A stretch of 64,000 nt of DNA, from assembly GCA_947034895.1 (NCBI GenBank), contig OX344765.1, positions 43,901,001 through 43,965,000 on the forward strand. The letters are read 5' to 3'. Every line of letters starts with the position of its first letter. The stretch's first letter is position 1. A program made the translations under genes and the position numbers. Source of the DNA: Rhytidiadelphus loreus. Lineage: Eukaryota; Streptophyta; Bryopsida; Hypnales; Hylocomiaceae. Positions 26,161-38,199 of the stretch are shown in pieces. The notes beneath the pieces are model-generated. The model did not search any database. It was not told where the DNA came from and saw only the letters and a list, made by a program, of their open reading frames with translations.

Positions 26161-27533
26161 TGAAGACCAGAAGGCACTCGACTCACGCTACAACGTACAG
26201 CACAGCTTTGCAATGGACCATTTTCAAAGATGTGGACCACAGTCACCGGGAATTGTTGAAATTCAATTTTCGACCAAGCAGCTGCGATGATTTGTCCTAT
26301 GAAGTTACTGTAGTGCGGTGGTACAAATTTATCGTCACCTCGAAAATTCGCTTCACCACCAAGTTTCATTATCATGTTGGAAATTGCTACAGTGAGTATA
26401 GTACCGACTATTTCAACTCAGATTGGTTCTGTTCACACCTGATTTAATGAACAAAACTGTGAAGGCTATCTGTGGGTGCACTTCTGAAAGAAATCAAAAT
26501 CGACGCTTCAAATTACTTGTTGTCTTGGGCTGCTGGAGACTTGTTTCTCTGCTTTGAGGAGCATTTTGCTCTAGATTAGTGTTTTACTTTGAATGGATTC
26601 TACCATTTCTCTCCAAATAAAAATGAAGAAAGGTGTCGTGTTATTTGAAACTGAGTAGTCCATCACCAAATGACTGCCAATCACAGCCCAGCGATGATGC
26701 AAAAAACAAGAGACCCTGACTGATTCCATCCACACTGGCTCAATTTCTCTTCCCTGCTGTGCATACTTAAACTCAACAATTTTCTTTCTTTCACAATTTA
26801 TGGGCTTGCCTCCCTTGCTGTAAAAACATTTTAATTCAACATCCATGTTGCAACGGCAGTAAAGATTTTAATGAATTCTAAGATGGTTCAACACTAAAGT
26901 CCACAAAATACTCGAAAATAAAACAGAGAAAAATTTCAGCAATGACAGGGTTGGTAGCACGAAGAAGACCTCTACAGTTGTTACTAGCACTGTATGACCT
27001 TGTAAGCGATTCTATTTAAAGATCGGAAATCATAGACCAGTTCTGAGTTGAAGCATCCGACTGTTTCTACCCGTGATATAGCTAGCAGACCAAAGTCAGT
27101 AAGCACCCAAAGAGATTCTAGCTGCACAATGAATCTACAGCTAGAGTCACTATATAAACATTCCTACAAACCCTCTACCACTAATGGAAAAGATGAAGTT
27201 CAAATTACCACATGGAGCTATTTTTAGCACTACGAGCATCGGCCACACACAAGGACGCTTGACACTATTGCTACCAACAAGGAACTCTTAACCCTGTAAT
27301 CTTGGACCCTTGGCCAGGTGGAAAACAGCAGCGGTGGCCCATGGCCTTGGGCGCTTAAATCCTGAACCATGTCAAGCTCATTGTATCTTCAAATGGAACA
27401 ACACTGAATTTGTTGCGAATGGTAGCTCAGGGTGGTAGCGAAATCAATTTGATAGCGGGACCTATGCAGAATGTGTGTAACCAGATTCCCTCAACGTACG
27501 AGTGGAATTAATGGTGTACACCTCCATTTTTTT
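26161..27533. other. Copy-B-only stretch upstream of the kinase gene
   Basis: This DNA has no counterpart in copy A, where 8,150-8,156 jumps directly to the sequence matching 28,440. The minus frame at 26,571-26,846 (91 residues, MDVELKCFYSKGGKPIN) is open but unrecognised. The rest shows no feature. Confidence 0.35.
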
Positions 27534-27809
27534 TAGATTAGACAGCCACATGAAATTCATCTCCGTTGTGATGTAGAGGATGACACCGTGGATCAATTAA
27601 TGCTGAAGACAAAGATCATGGTCCTGAAAGCTCGGCAGGAAATCACAGAAGCTAAAATGGAGGATGTACTGTACCGTACAATTAATGAACTTGCTCCCTT
27701 GCATTCTGGTGAGGAAACGAGAAAAGAGCCAGCCAGCCCTTTTGGCCTGGCCAGCAGTCCTTCAAAATCAAAGTCCTTCATGTTTCGTGAGGCAATGTCG
27801 TCATTTTAG
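27534..27809 (+). CDS. Possible terminal exon of an unidentified gene
   Basis: A pyrimidine-rich acceptor (CATTTTTTTTAG) precedes a frame that stays open for about 90 codons. It reads CDVEDDTVDQLM, then a lysine/glutamate-rich helix (ARQEITEAKMEDVLYRTINE), and ends AMSSF before TAG. Composition and the acceptor favour real coding sequence, but I do not recognise the protein and no upstream exon is obvious. It lies in the block missing from copy A, so copy A has lost it or never had it. Confidence 0.35.
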
Positions 27810-27953
27810 CTTGTGGTCGTGAGATTTGTAATGAGAATGTGGACCGTAAGAGAGAGCCTAATTGAGAGCTTGTCGATCATGGTACGTTTTTTTTTAGTCC
27901 TGTGTATTATCTTTTCCTCAACTCAAAGCTATTGTTCTCTCATCGAATGCAAG

Positions 27954-28136
27954 CACAGGGAACCTTGTCCCATTCACTGGGTAGTGAATGGTACAAAAAA
28001 GGTAGTGAATGTGGGGTGAATCCCTACCAAATAAAGCAAGTCTTTTTTAGGAAGGCTATTTGGTAGGTTTTCACCCCACATTCACTACCTTTTTTGTACC
28101 ATTCACTGGGTAGTGAATGGGACAAGGTTCCCTGTG
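27954..28136. mobile_element. Hairpin MITE, 183 bp
   Basis: CACAGGGAACCTTGTCCCAT at the left is matched by its exact inverse at the right. The two arms stay nearly identical for about 75 bp, through ATTCACTGGGTAGTGAATGG and AATGTGGGGTGAA. A short loop separates them. AAG flanks both ends and may be a 3-bp target duplication. The near-perfect arms suggest a recent insertion. No protein is encoded. Confidence 0.8.
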
Positions 28137-28487
28137 AAGGAATGGAAATTGAGAATGTACTCTGTATTCGATCAGTTCTCAGTATCAGTCGTGTTTGTTG
28201 AATAAATGCGAATAGTCTGTCGACTATTAAATGTCTGACTTCTGTAGTGTGTCTCCAAGTTCTTCGAGGCCGTTGCAATTGCATGTGTGCAAGTAGTGAA
28301 TATGACCAACAAGTATGAAGGATTGTAGACTAAATTTCTTGATGCCTGTGGTTAGCTGACTGGACAGGTGCTCTTCCTTGCAAAAGTGTCGATTAATTGT
28401 GACTGTTACGAAACTAGTTTCGTATTGTCATGTGCATTGGAGGACATTGAAGAAGTCTGTGTGTGTTGGAGTAGGATTTGCGGAGCA

Positions 28488-28581
28488 AGGGCGGTCAGGC
28501 TCTGCCACCAATGCCATGGCTGGTGGTGAGGCTGCGGAAGCTGCTGGTCGTCAGATCGACGACCCCAAGTTCACTAATTAA
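28488..28581 (+). CDS. Copy B of the short conserved ORF
   Basis: This is the counterpart of 8,238-8,336. It shares SATNAMAGGEAAEAAGRQID and ends KFTN before TAA. The ATG used in copy A is gone because the preceding 25 bases are missing here, but the frame is open back to about 28,378. The retained frame with a changed 5' end fits a terminal exon better than an independent small gene. Confidence 0.35.
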
Positions 28582-28705
28582 ATAAACTAGCATCCGAGCT
28601 ATGGAGTGAGTCTTTATACTTTGTTATATGTATTTGCAGAGGACAGGATGTAGGATGTTTGCACTGAGGAAGTAAATGATGACATCAATCGGTTTAATTT
28701 GCAAT

Positions 28706-29432
28706 GTAGGGTGATTGCAAGAAAGACTGGTCCTATTTTACGGCACAATTCAAGTGACGGAGTTGCCATTAGTTGCAATCTTTAGAAAATGAAGTCGATG
28801 GACTTGAAATTTTTATTGAAGATGGCTAACTTAGAAAGCATGAGATTTGTTATTTTATCAGAAATTTTGAAAAATAATTTTATAGTTAAATGTCAATTTA
28901 GCTCATTTATCACACTTTGTGAATTAAGGGGTTTTAGTACTGTGGAGTATTCAAAATTATGATCTTCACTTGAATTTTATGTAAGCTATTCTCACTCTAG
29001 ACGAGCATGTGCCCACCAAAGGGAATTAAAAAAAACACAATTCTTTGTCCTCGACATGCATGCAAATAGGGGTCCCTTGCATGTAGCACTTTGAACATTG
29101 AAGATGGTTTCTACTTCTAGTTTTTGGTGAAATGTGATCACTATCAAGTCTTTACAAATGATCAATTTTTAATTTCTTTTTGTTTATGATTTTCTAATTA
29201 TTATTAATTTATACTTAATTGTATTTATTTTTTGTGACAAATTATCTTTTTTTTCAAATAGTACTTTTTTAGTACTCACAAGTAGTCAAAAGTACTATTA
29301 GTTGTCAATTTTTCAAATCAATAGTTGAGATTGTTCCATTTTGTAGTATTGTAGTACTCATAGTATTAAGCGCAAAAAATTGTAGTTTTGGTTGAACGCT
29401 ACCAAAATCAGTTGGTCTTTCTTGCAACCACC
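28706..29432. mobile_element. Small TIR element, about 0.73 kb
   Basis: TAGGGTGATTGCAAGAAAGA at 28,707 is matched inversely by TCTTTCTTGCAACCACCCTA ending at about 29,431, giving terminal inverted repeats of about 22-25 bp. The corresponding site in copy A (near 8,450) is uninterrupted. The interior is AT-rich and without a gene. The target duplication cannot be read clearly because the next element abuts the right end. Confidence 0.7.
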
Positions 29433-29433
29433 C

Positions 29434-30327
29434 TATACAGTTGGGTATTAAAAGCTTACAACCGGCCAATTTGAGCCATTCACATTTTTTTACAATGTAC
29501 AATATAATTTGTTTATTTTGGTCATCATAATTATCATTCCATCCTTGTGCAATCCCAATCAAGCATACCAAATTTTAGTTTAAAAAAAAAAAAAACTTTG
29601 TTTCTAGTGAATTCTTAAAATTCAGTTTCATGATTTTATATAATATTTTATTGAGAAAAATTGATGATGAATTTTTTTAATTTAATTTCATAGATATGTA
29701 GGGAACATCCATTCGCACCTCTTCCCTTCAACAAGCATCTCCAAATAAGTTTCACAATTCCTTCTACAAAGATTTTCATGTTTGAGGGACACGGAGAGTG
29801 ACACTTCCTAAAATGTTGTAAAATAGATATCTCTTTTTTATAATTAGATTTTTTCTATTTGCACCTCACATGGTAACTAATTTCATACATTTGAACATGA
29901 TGGTACAATTACTTTGCCAAAATTAAGTTAAAATATAGAGATATTCATTTCTTCAAAGTTTGGTCATACGACACTTTTCATTGAAGTCTTCATTGATCAT
30001 ATTTTTGTTACTTAAGGGTTTGTTTTTTTAATATGAAAGATGTGCATTTAGATGTTCCCTACGTATCCATGCAATTGAATTAAAAAAATTCATCACCCAT
30101 TGTATTCAATAAAATATTAGGTGAACCATAAAAATTGACTTTAGAAATTCACCAAAAATGGAATTTTGGCTTTTTGAAACTGAAATTTGGTATGCTTGAA
30201 TGAAATTGGGTAAAAATTGAGTGACAATTATGCACAACGAAAAAAAGCCAATTTTATTATATATTATGTACAAATCTTTGAATGACTTCAAAAAGGCAGT
30301 TTGTAAGCTTTCAGTATCCTACTGTAC
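29434..30327. mobile_element. Foldback element, about 0.89 kb, with ~275-bp inverted arms
   Basis: The left arm begins ACAGTTGGGTATTAAAAGCT and the inverted right arm begins ACAGTAGGATACTGAAAGCT. Similarity continues along almost the whole arms, including AAGCATACCAAATTT, GATGAATTTTTTTAATT and GTAGGGAACATC near 29,702 and 30,053. It abuts the preceding element, and the pair together fills a single site that is empty in copy A. No protein is encoded. Confidence 0.75.
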
Positions 30328-30360
30328 AGTGCGTTTGATATGCACATTATATAATATGTC

Positions 30361-30363
30361 TAA
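30361..30363 (+). repeat. Target-site duplication TAA (left)
   Basis: TAA immediately precedes the left inverted repeat and recurs directly after the right one at 52,014-52,016. Three-base TAA/TTA duplications are typical of PIF/Harbinger elements. Copy A has TAC at the matching place, 8,488-8,490. Confidence 0.8.
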
Positions 30364-30388
30364 TGGCTGGTGCACACCGGGTGTTAAG
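30364..30388 (+). repeat. Left terminal inverted repeat of giant element
   Basis: TGGCTGGTGCACACCGGGTG followed by TTAAG pairs with the inverse of 51,989-52,013. Of the five differences, three are transitions, in keeping with the ageing seen in its genes. Confidence 0.8.
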
Positions 30389-30446
30389 CAAGGAACGTTG
30401 CTATGAAAATAAAAGAGTCAAAGTGCAACGACCAGTGACGCAGTCA

Positions 30447-30998
30447 TTATAGAGGGTAGGTGGGTCTTTTAATGCGGAAAGAAGTATGACTGGCCATAAT
30501 TGCTAAGAGCGTCTTGTTCGCATAGGGTTTGTGAAAGTGCAGTGGCAGCGTGGGCCCAATGACTTCTGGTAAAATGGGAATGGTGGCTTTCACACCAAGC
30601 TTTTGTTGTAAATGCAATAGTGGGTCCCGATGATGCACTAGTATTGCGTCACCTTCAAAGGACCTAGTCGTCATCGAAGAGGGCAATGGTTTGTCGTTGT
30701 CTTTACTGGAAGTAGCATCCGATGACTTTGGTATGGATTGTGTGCAATGAAATTGATGACGGCGTTGGTGTACGTAGTGGCGCAATTGAAATCTTCCGTG
30801 CGAGTTGATAGTTGCAATTACAGATTGGAAATAGTAATTGGGAGGTTCTTGAGCCATATCTGTAAGCGTGCAGAGTAGGAAAAGAAACCGTCGGAGACGA
30901 GTTGACATCGGCAGCTCAAAGGTATGTATGCAAATGTTTTTCTCGTTTTCTTGTTCAAGAGAATTGTGCAGGCTTATAGAAAACCCTTGCGATTGCAC
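30447..30998 (-). other. Unassigned open frame at the left end of the giant element
   Basis: A 183-codon frame lies between the left terminal repeat and the transposase, on the opposite strand. It has no recognisable motif and no obvious splice context. It may be chance, a remnant of an accessory gene, or an antisense view of the transposase leader region. Confidence 0.2.
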
Positions 30999-31472
30999 TG
31001 AATTTCTTTATTTAGGATTTGTTCAAATTGTTCCATGTTCCGGTTGTTTGAACACAACAGTTATGATGTGCTGTTCTAGTTCTTTGAATCTCTAAAATCA
31101 GAAGTAAAACACTTCTATGATTGCATGAAAGAATTTTGCATTAGCATTATGCCCATGCCATAGCCGCACAACTAAAAACATGATAATGTTTGCAGTATAG
31201 TGTGCAAGATCGTGTTCTCATTGGCACTTCCAGACAATAAGAGTGAGACATTGTCGTCTGTAAAAAGAGAAGGTCAACGCAATTCACAAAAGTAAAATAT
31301 TTTTAGTAAGTGCTAGTGAACGTGTCCGCCACAATGTTTGAAATTTTCACTTCTGAACTCTTTGCATTCTACCTAGTGAATTGTTTGTGGACAGTACATG
31401 TCCTTACCGAAGCTCATTTCCAGTCCTATTCGTTTCGTGCAGCTTGTGAAGTGCGAGCTCCTGTCCTCTGCA

Positions 31473-32828
31473 ATGGACGTTTTGGAAAATTCAATTGAAG
31501 TTCTGTCGTTGACATCACTTATACTATTGTTGTTATTCAATACTCCATGCTCTATGGTCCCAACAGCTGATCATGTCGTGGAAGAAGATGGATTCGGAGA
31601 GGACATTCGTTACTGTATGGGCCTCGATGATGACAACATTAGCTTGGACAACGTCGTAGAAACAACACTACAGCATTGGCGGCTATGGAATTGTTTGACA
31701 GTGTTGGATGACGATATGGGATTTTGGGTAAAACCAAGGTCCACTACTTGGTTTTCACGCAATCTGTTGCAGGAATATGATGACGAACGCTAGATTCACT
31801 TGTTCCGTATGACAAAACGTAGTGTGCTATCCCTAGCTAGTATCTTGGAGCGCTCCATCCAGAAACGGAACACAAATTATCGTCTTGCTATTCCGGCAAT
31901 TGTGCGTCTAGCGTGCACCCTTTTCAAATTAAGCCATGGAGCGAGTTTGCTAGTGTGTAGTGAGATCTTCGCGGTTAGTAGAAGTACCATATCCATCATG
32001 CTCTAAGATGTTGTGCACTCTATCAATGTGGCGTTGTGATCAAAGATTTCGTGGCCGACGGGGGCCCAGCTGCAGTCAACAACAACAGATTTCTATCGGT
32101 TGTGCGGACTTCTTGGTGTAGTTGGAGCTATTGATGGCACGCAGATTCCAATCTCCAAGCCCAAATACAATGCTACTGACTATTACTATTTTAAGACGGG
32201 CGGGTACTCAATGAACTGCCAAGCTATAGTGGACAGTTCGAAGAGGTTTCTGGACTTGTATGTCGGCATGCCTGGATCAACAAATGATTCACGCATGCTA
32301 CGCAGATCTTCATTGTATCATCGTGCACAAAGAAATGCTCTTTGGGATGGTGGATTCAGTTTTCAGGGTTTTGCTCCCTATCTGCTCGGTGATTTAGGGT
32401 ACCTGCTCTTCCCCTAGCTTATGGTGCCTCACCGTCAACACAGGCACCTTCCCTTGGCAGATGCCCTTTTTAATAGAAAGCTATGCAAAGGCAAAGGCAT
32501 TGTGGAAAATGCTTTCGCATTGCTTAAGCAGTCCTTCAAAGAACTGCACACAAAATCTGATTTGAATGTCACATTTTTACCTGATGTTGTGATTTGTTGT
32601 GCACTTCTCCACAACTTGCTTTTAAAACAATGTCATGAGGACGTGGAGCATCTACTACATGTTCTACGACAAGATAACAACACTGATAAAGTCGACGTGG
32701 AGCGACCAACTTCTAGCCATGAAGTTGTTGTCGAAGCAGCTAATGAGGCAAATGCTTTTGCGGCTGGGAGGAGGAAGAGGCGGGACTTGGGTTTGCATTT
32801 GGCTTCTCAACGTCTAGTTCCCGTTTAG
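31473..32828 (+). pseudogene. PIF/Harbinger transposase (DDE), four in-frame stops
   Basis: One frame of 452 codons has no frameshift but is interrupted by TAG (31,791), TAA (32,004), TGA (32,037) and TAG (32,415). The upstream in-frame ATG at 31,398 is possible, but 31,473 (MDVLENSIEVL) is the more likely start. A helix-turn-helix part (YRLAIPAIVRLACTLFKLSHG...FAVSRSTIS) precedes the DDE nuclease. The first aspartate is in VVGAIDGTQIPI, the second in GDLGYLLFP, and the glutamate in GIVENAFALLKQSF. In relatives the proline at the second motif is followed by tryptophan, where TAG stands here. The protein would cut and insert the element at TAA/TTA sites together with the Myb/SANT partner at the other end. 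It is clearly non-functional now. Confidence 0.88.
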
Positions 32829-33208
32829 TATAGTAGCGCCTTCTTCGGTATGGACAACATTTCAGCTATGCCTCAGCGGGTCACAAGTACAGACTCATTA
32901 GCTTTTCAATTCTGTCTTTCTCCATTTTCCCGTTGTTAAGCTTCTTAACACTATATTCATTATATTGGGAGTTTTCCAGTGAATTGGGAGTCTCTTACAA
33001 TGACATGGAAATCATTAGAGGCACAAAATTGTTAATCAAAGCCTACTAGCATCTAATTAGTGACATCGATAAGAAGTTTGCAAGCGAAGAATTTGGAAAT
33101 GCCACACGTGAAATTTGGCATAGTTTACTATTAATAGACAAAACTCATGTACAGTGTATGTAAGCCTATATGTACAATATTTGAACTTCTAGCATATACA
33201 ACTATATA
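32829..33208. other. Spacer between transposase relic and composite gene
   Basis: This AT-rich, convergent 3' ends region has no gene, and no clear inverted repeat that would mark a nested element boundary. Confidence 0.4.
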
Positions 33209-33997
33209 TCAACTACGCGATGCAGTTTTCATCTTCTCCAAAGCTTTCAAAATTTCCGGTCCTCGACTGTACCCCCCCTTGTTAATCTGACCCCCTAGCT
33301 CGCGCATGTGTTGTCGACTCTGCGCTTCCAACGATCTTCTTTCCCAAGAGTCCCAACTTGATGTTGAGACAGCAGTGCAAAATGATCCACTATGTTTCGG
33401 TTTCTTCAATCTGCCCAACTGAGACGATATCTGTTGACGTGGAATCGATGGCGCAATTTTCATGACCGTAGCAATTGCCTTAGGTGGATGATTTTGGATC
33501 TCAGGCTTCGCTTCCGCTATAGAGGTTGGGTAATTAGCATCTCCATAAAGTTTCCTTTGAGTTCCTTTATCGGATGTAGTTGGGGACATTGAAGAAGATC
33601 GGAGATCTTTGGAACGTAGAGGAGATGGTGAACACGAAACTCTCAAGCGTAACTTCCTATCTGGCGGACTGTCCACCACTCCTTCGTGAATGGGTTTCAT
33701 AGAGAAATCCATAGTGGAATTGACCGTGGGTGCTGAACAGAGGACGTTTCCAGTACTCAAAATGACGTACTGTCCATAGTCGAGGATGGAGTCCACGGAT
33801 GCTTGGCAAGGGAGACCTTCTTCTGGTTTGGGGAGCGTCGTTGTGTTCTCCATCTATGACAAACATATTCCACATGAGAAACAAATTGAAGACAAATTTC
33901 AAATTGAACAAATGTTAGGGATTCAATCTCTCAGGTGAGAAAATTAAGAAAACGAACAAACGTAACTCATAATACAAAGTGATCCCAGAAGTTGCAA

Positions 33998-34085
33998 ATC
34001 AGCGCGACCCGAGCTGGAACGTCAACAATACAAAACTACTGTACGACGCTTGCAAATGTTAGACATCAGCTCCACTCGTGCTGAA
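33998..34085. repeat. Two 21-bp palindromes in the last intron of the composite gene
   Basis: Copies at 33,998-34,018 and 34,065-34,085 (ATCAGC...GTGCTGAA form) belong to the family with arms TTCAGCGC and GCGCTGAA around a 5-base centre. The second begins 7 bases inside the intron, directly behind the GTATGC donor. Confidence 0.75.
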
Positions 34086-35523
34086 CTGCATACCTCCAGC
34101 TATCTAGTACCACTAGGCGACCTCCGAACAATCTCCATGAGCTCGTCGTACTCTCAACAATTCCTTTCCTCGCACATCATTTTCCTCCCGATTTTCCACT
34201 TCTTAACTTGGCGGAAGCACTTGAGTCCCAAGTCACGGCTTTGGTGCAACTGCTGAAACCAAGGAAGTAGAACAGCGAGCAAAAATGTGTCCTTGGATCC
34301 ATTTCCCTTGTTAGTCCAGGAATCCGAGAGTATGACGTTGTGTGGGTTGTTCATAATGTGCTTTCGAGGGCTGTCGTCCACAATAACGGTATTCTCAGGT
34401 GCGAAACTCGTTCGCGACTCACCGAAAAGAGCATCCAGGGTTTTCAAAAACAATGCTTTGTCTGTTCCCGGTTCTTTATATTGGATCCACATGCCGGCTC
34501 CATCCCAGCACTTAACCGTTTTGCAGGAGCCCTGACCCAGAATTTGAAAGGGAGACCCTCCATGTCGGAAGAGATATGCAGAAATCTCTTCAGTGGTGGA
34601 TTTCTTCATTGAACTCCATACTGACACGAATGCTATCTTCTCTAACTCCTTCAAAAACGTGGAGCAATTAGGTCTGACGTAGACAGCCTTGGGACCTACG
34701 ATGGCGCCAATCGTGGCTGAGTGCGGCTCCGATTTTTGGTTGTACACTTTGCCGGACCCCTTGGACTTCCAATCTTCTGTGACACATAGAATGCCATTGA
34801 GGTCCAGGACAACGTTGATCCACTTGTCCGCCAGCCCGGACCTCAATGACCTATGGACTCCCTCCGAGGATTCCATATCAGGGACCGTAATATCGGGCCC
34901 CTGCTAACAAACCGACGAAATTGTGTCCAGTTACGCTCGTGGAACTGGTTGAATGCCAAGGCCATCCTATAGTACACGAAGTCCATGATGCAGCACCGCT
35001 GAAAAGGAGATTAAAATCTAATAAGCCATTAGAATTGAAGAGCGCATTTTACCTTCTTCCGCGTAAAGCCTGATGGTTCACCATCGTTTTCCAATGTCGC
35101 TGGTTTTGGAGCCAACGATGCAGACTGCTCAACACTCGGTTGTGATTCTTCCACGATTGGATGGGTCAAATCGTTTTCCAATTGCGCTGCATCTAGAGCC
35201 AACGATGCAGACTGCTCAATAAATGGTTGTGACTTTTGCACGTCCGGAGGGGACAAAGTTTCCCGTGGATTACAATAAGCGACAACAAAAGTCACCTCCT
35301 TAGGCAGGGATTGTAGATTCACAGGGTCTGCGATTCAATAATGAGAAAATCAATGTCCGTGAGAAATCTATATATTACAATCTCATGAAATGAGTTTTCA
35401 TTTTACAAAACTTCGTCTAGATCATCTGAAAACCTTGGCTGCAACCACTTGAAGTGGAGCTCCAACAAAAAAGACGACTGGACTATCTACAATAATATCT
35501 ACATTTCAATCTCTACAATACAA

Positions 35524-35544
35524 ATCAGCGCGTGTCGCGCTGAA
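35524..35544. repeat. 21-bp palindrome in intron 4 of composite gene
   Basis: The arms are ATCAGCGC and GCGCTGAA with centre GTGTC. It lies 37 bases behind the inferred donor (GTTGTA at 35,582). Confidence 0.8.
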
Positions 35545-36701
35545 ATTACACACATGCACACTGAATGGTCATTGGTTACAACCTGTAGGCGCGTCGTCAG
35601 CGGTTTGGTCAGCACTTCCGAGCTCCGCCTCGGAAGAGCGCTCGTCCAGGTTGAGCCCAACCCCAATGTCGCTCATAGCGATCTCCGTGTCATCGTTCTG
35701 GACAGCGTCGGGCTCTCCTACTATAGGTACATTATCCGTAGGTGGTAACGGAACAGGGGTAGGTATCTCAGTAGGTAGAGGTGGAGGCACATTTGCAAGA
35801 TCCAACGGGCTTGATGCATTGCTGATATTGGAGCTTGAGGGCTGCCCTTGCAGCAGCATCGGCGGTGAATGTGCAGCGGGATGAAGCTATGCGACTGGCT
35901 CGATTCCAACCTTGGTCATTAACAACTGCAGTAGTTCCCGGTTGTGCTTGGACTCCTCCCACATCCACGCCGTGTTGGTCTTGTGCATCTCCATGTTCTG
36001 CAGACGTTCGTTCGCGCTATCGGCCCTCAGCTAGCTCGGTCTGCTTTTGCAGCAATTCGGCCTGTTGACGCATTGTTTCCAAAGATAGTGCAGTCTGCCT
36101 CTGAATGTCGGCCATCTGCTTCACGACACTGGTGATTGTGTCCCTCTTTCTCTTCTTCAGAGGCCGCCCAAATGTAATAGGAGTCCTCGGTGTCTGCGAG
36201 AGGGGAGGGAGCATAGATGAAGTTGACGAACCCGGTACATTGTTCGAACGTCGGGTTGGTGTAGGCATCTCCTCTATGCCGACGTCTTCATCGTAATCCT
36301 CTTCATCGTCATCTTCGTCTTTGTTGTCAGATGATAGATCCTCGACGTCTTCGTAGACCGGAGCTCGATTCATCTTTCCGAGGGACTCCTGACTAGACCG
36401 AGGTCAACTTCCTTTTCGTGGAGGAACTATGGCCTCCTGCATTGCTGGTTGGGTATCCATTCTCTAGGAAATCGGCCTTGTCCAATGTATAAGCACGAGT
36501 ACAGATCTACTCCCAATGACTGGATTCATCGGAGAGCCCAATAGCATACACGTCAACGGACAACATCTACAAATGACAAACGAGGAGCGTTATGAACTTG
36601 TCACACCAGAAAGAAATTCAACGCGATAGGAGATGAACTGTAAAAATCATTGACAAGCAGGGTCAAGGATCAATGGAAATTCATGGAAAGACAATGTGCA
36701 A

Positions 36702-36722
36702 ATCAGCGCTAGTCGCGCTGAT
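36702..36722. repeat. 21-bp palindrome in intron 3 of composite gene
   Basis: The arms ATCAGCGC and GCGCTGAT are perfect around TAGTC. It begins 18 bases behind the GTAAGT donor that ends the methylase-like exon. Confidence 0.85.
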
Positions 36723-38178
36723 CTGCGGGGACAGGACTTACCACTGCTGCGCATGTTAGCTTCCCTCCAGCGAATACCGAAAAGACACACTTTCCAGGAG
36801 TGTAGAATTCCTTGACGAGCCATAAGTAGAACTCCATGCGTAGCTCAAGACTGTGAATCCGGTACTCGAGTTCACTGTATGCACGTGCCTTCACATACCG
36901 GTTTGTTTCCGGGCAAATAAACTCATCAGGAATAGTTACTAAGGATGAGTTTGATGGACTTTGAAGAAAAACAAGAAGCACCTTCGGTGGCTTATGGAAC
37001 GCCGAGATATCCCCAAGGCGATCATGTTTGTATGCAGAGTATACTGAGAAGTCTATACCAAAGGAGTTGAGCACCTCGTCTAACTCTACAAATTTAATGA
37101 CCTGTGATTGTTCCTTTTCATCTCCGCAAATGAAGAGCCAGGATGTTACATCCTGAAGAGCCGGGTCCTTCTTCTTGCGCAGTGAGGTCATTACTTCCTT
37201 GAAGTATGGACTGCTGGTATTTGAAGTCTCTTTGTTTTCAATTCCTAGCAAAGTCCTGAAGTCAATCACGCCCAATGACATTCTCGTTATTGTTTCCGGC
37301 GTCCATGAACGTCTTGGCCACTCCATGATGACGTTTGAGGCCTCTACATAGGGGCGGTAGTGGGCCACGGCTGTCGGTTTTTCAAATTTATTCTTATGGT
37401 GCAGAAATGCATTGAAGAATTCAAAAGCTTGCGGGGAAAGCTCGGTGCAGGTCTTGTTTTTTTGACTAGTTGACTTCGCCCTTCCAAAGTAGACTTCCCC
37501 AGGCCTGTCCAAGAGGACATCCATTGTTGCTCTTGAGAACATGTGTGATGTTTTGAACGCCTTCCAGTTATCTACGATGATCTCGTTCTTTGCATTCATA
37601 AGACCCAGATCCGGATCAATTTGGTGAAGCTCCTTCTTCACCAAATGTTTGCGCTTTCGCCTTTCGGACCATTCCCCCGCGGTGTAGCAGCTCTCCAGCA
37701 CTGATGATATCGCCTTCACCGTTACCTTCGGATATTTGTGGGTGCGCTTCAAGCCTGTCTGGTTGAGCATGTGCTTGGCAAGTGTGGCCAACTCATCATA
37801 GCTCAGATTTCCAAGATGCTTGAAAAACTCGCGACTGAGAACGCAGCTCTCTGGGTTCCATCCAACTCGAGCGTTGAACTTCTTCTCCGTATCAGGATTT
37901 GTGAGCTCTCCAAATGCTGCTGCGGATATTACCTCACTCCACAGCTTATAAACCTCCTCCGGAGCCGTGATTAACTTCAGCTCGTTAGTGAGCTTCAGTT
38001 TCTCCTCCTTTTTTTTGTCTTCACAATGTGGAGGTTCTTGTTCACGTCAATTAGAGAGAACCGCAAGAAAACGGCTCTTTCAAAATCCTGAATTCAGTGT
38101 ATAGAGCACTTGTCAGACAACGTGTTCCCATTTTAGTTAAGGTGAATGGAACTAAATTGACCGAACCACAACGTGCAG

Positions 38179-38199
38179 TTCAGTGCGAGCCGCGTTGAT
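38179..38199. repeat. 21-bp palindrome in intron 2 of composite gene
   Basis: The family pattern is TTCAGTGC...GCGTTGAT with centre GAGCC. It begins 7 bases behind the GTAAGC donor. Confidence 0.8.
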
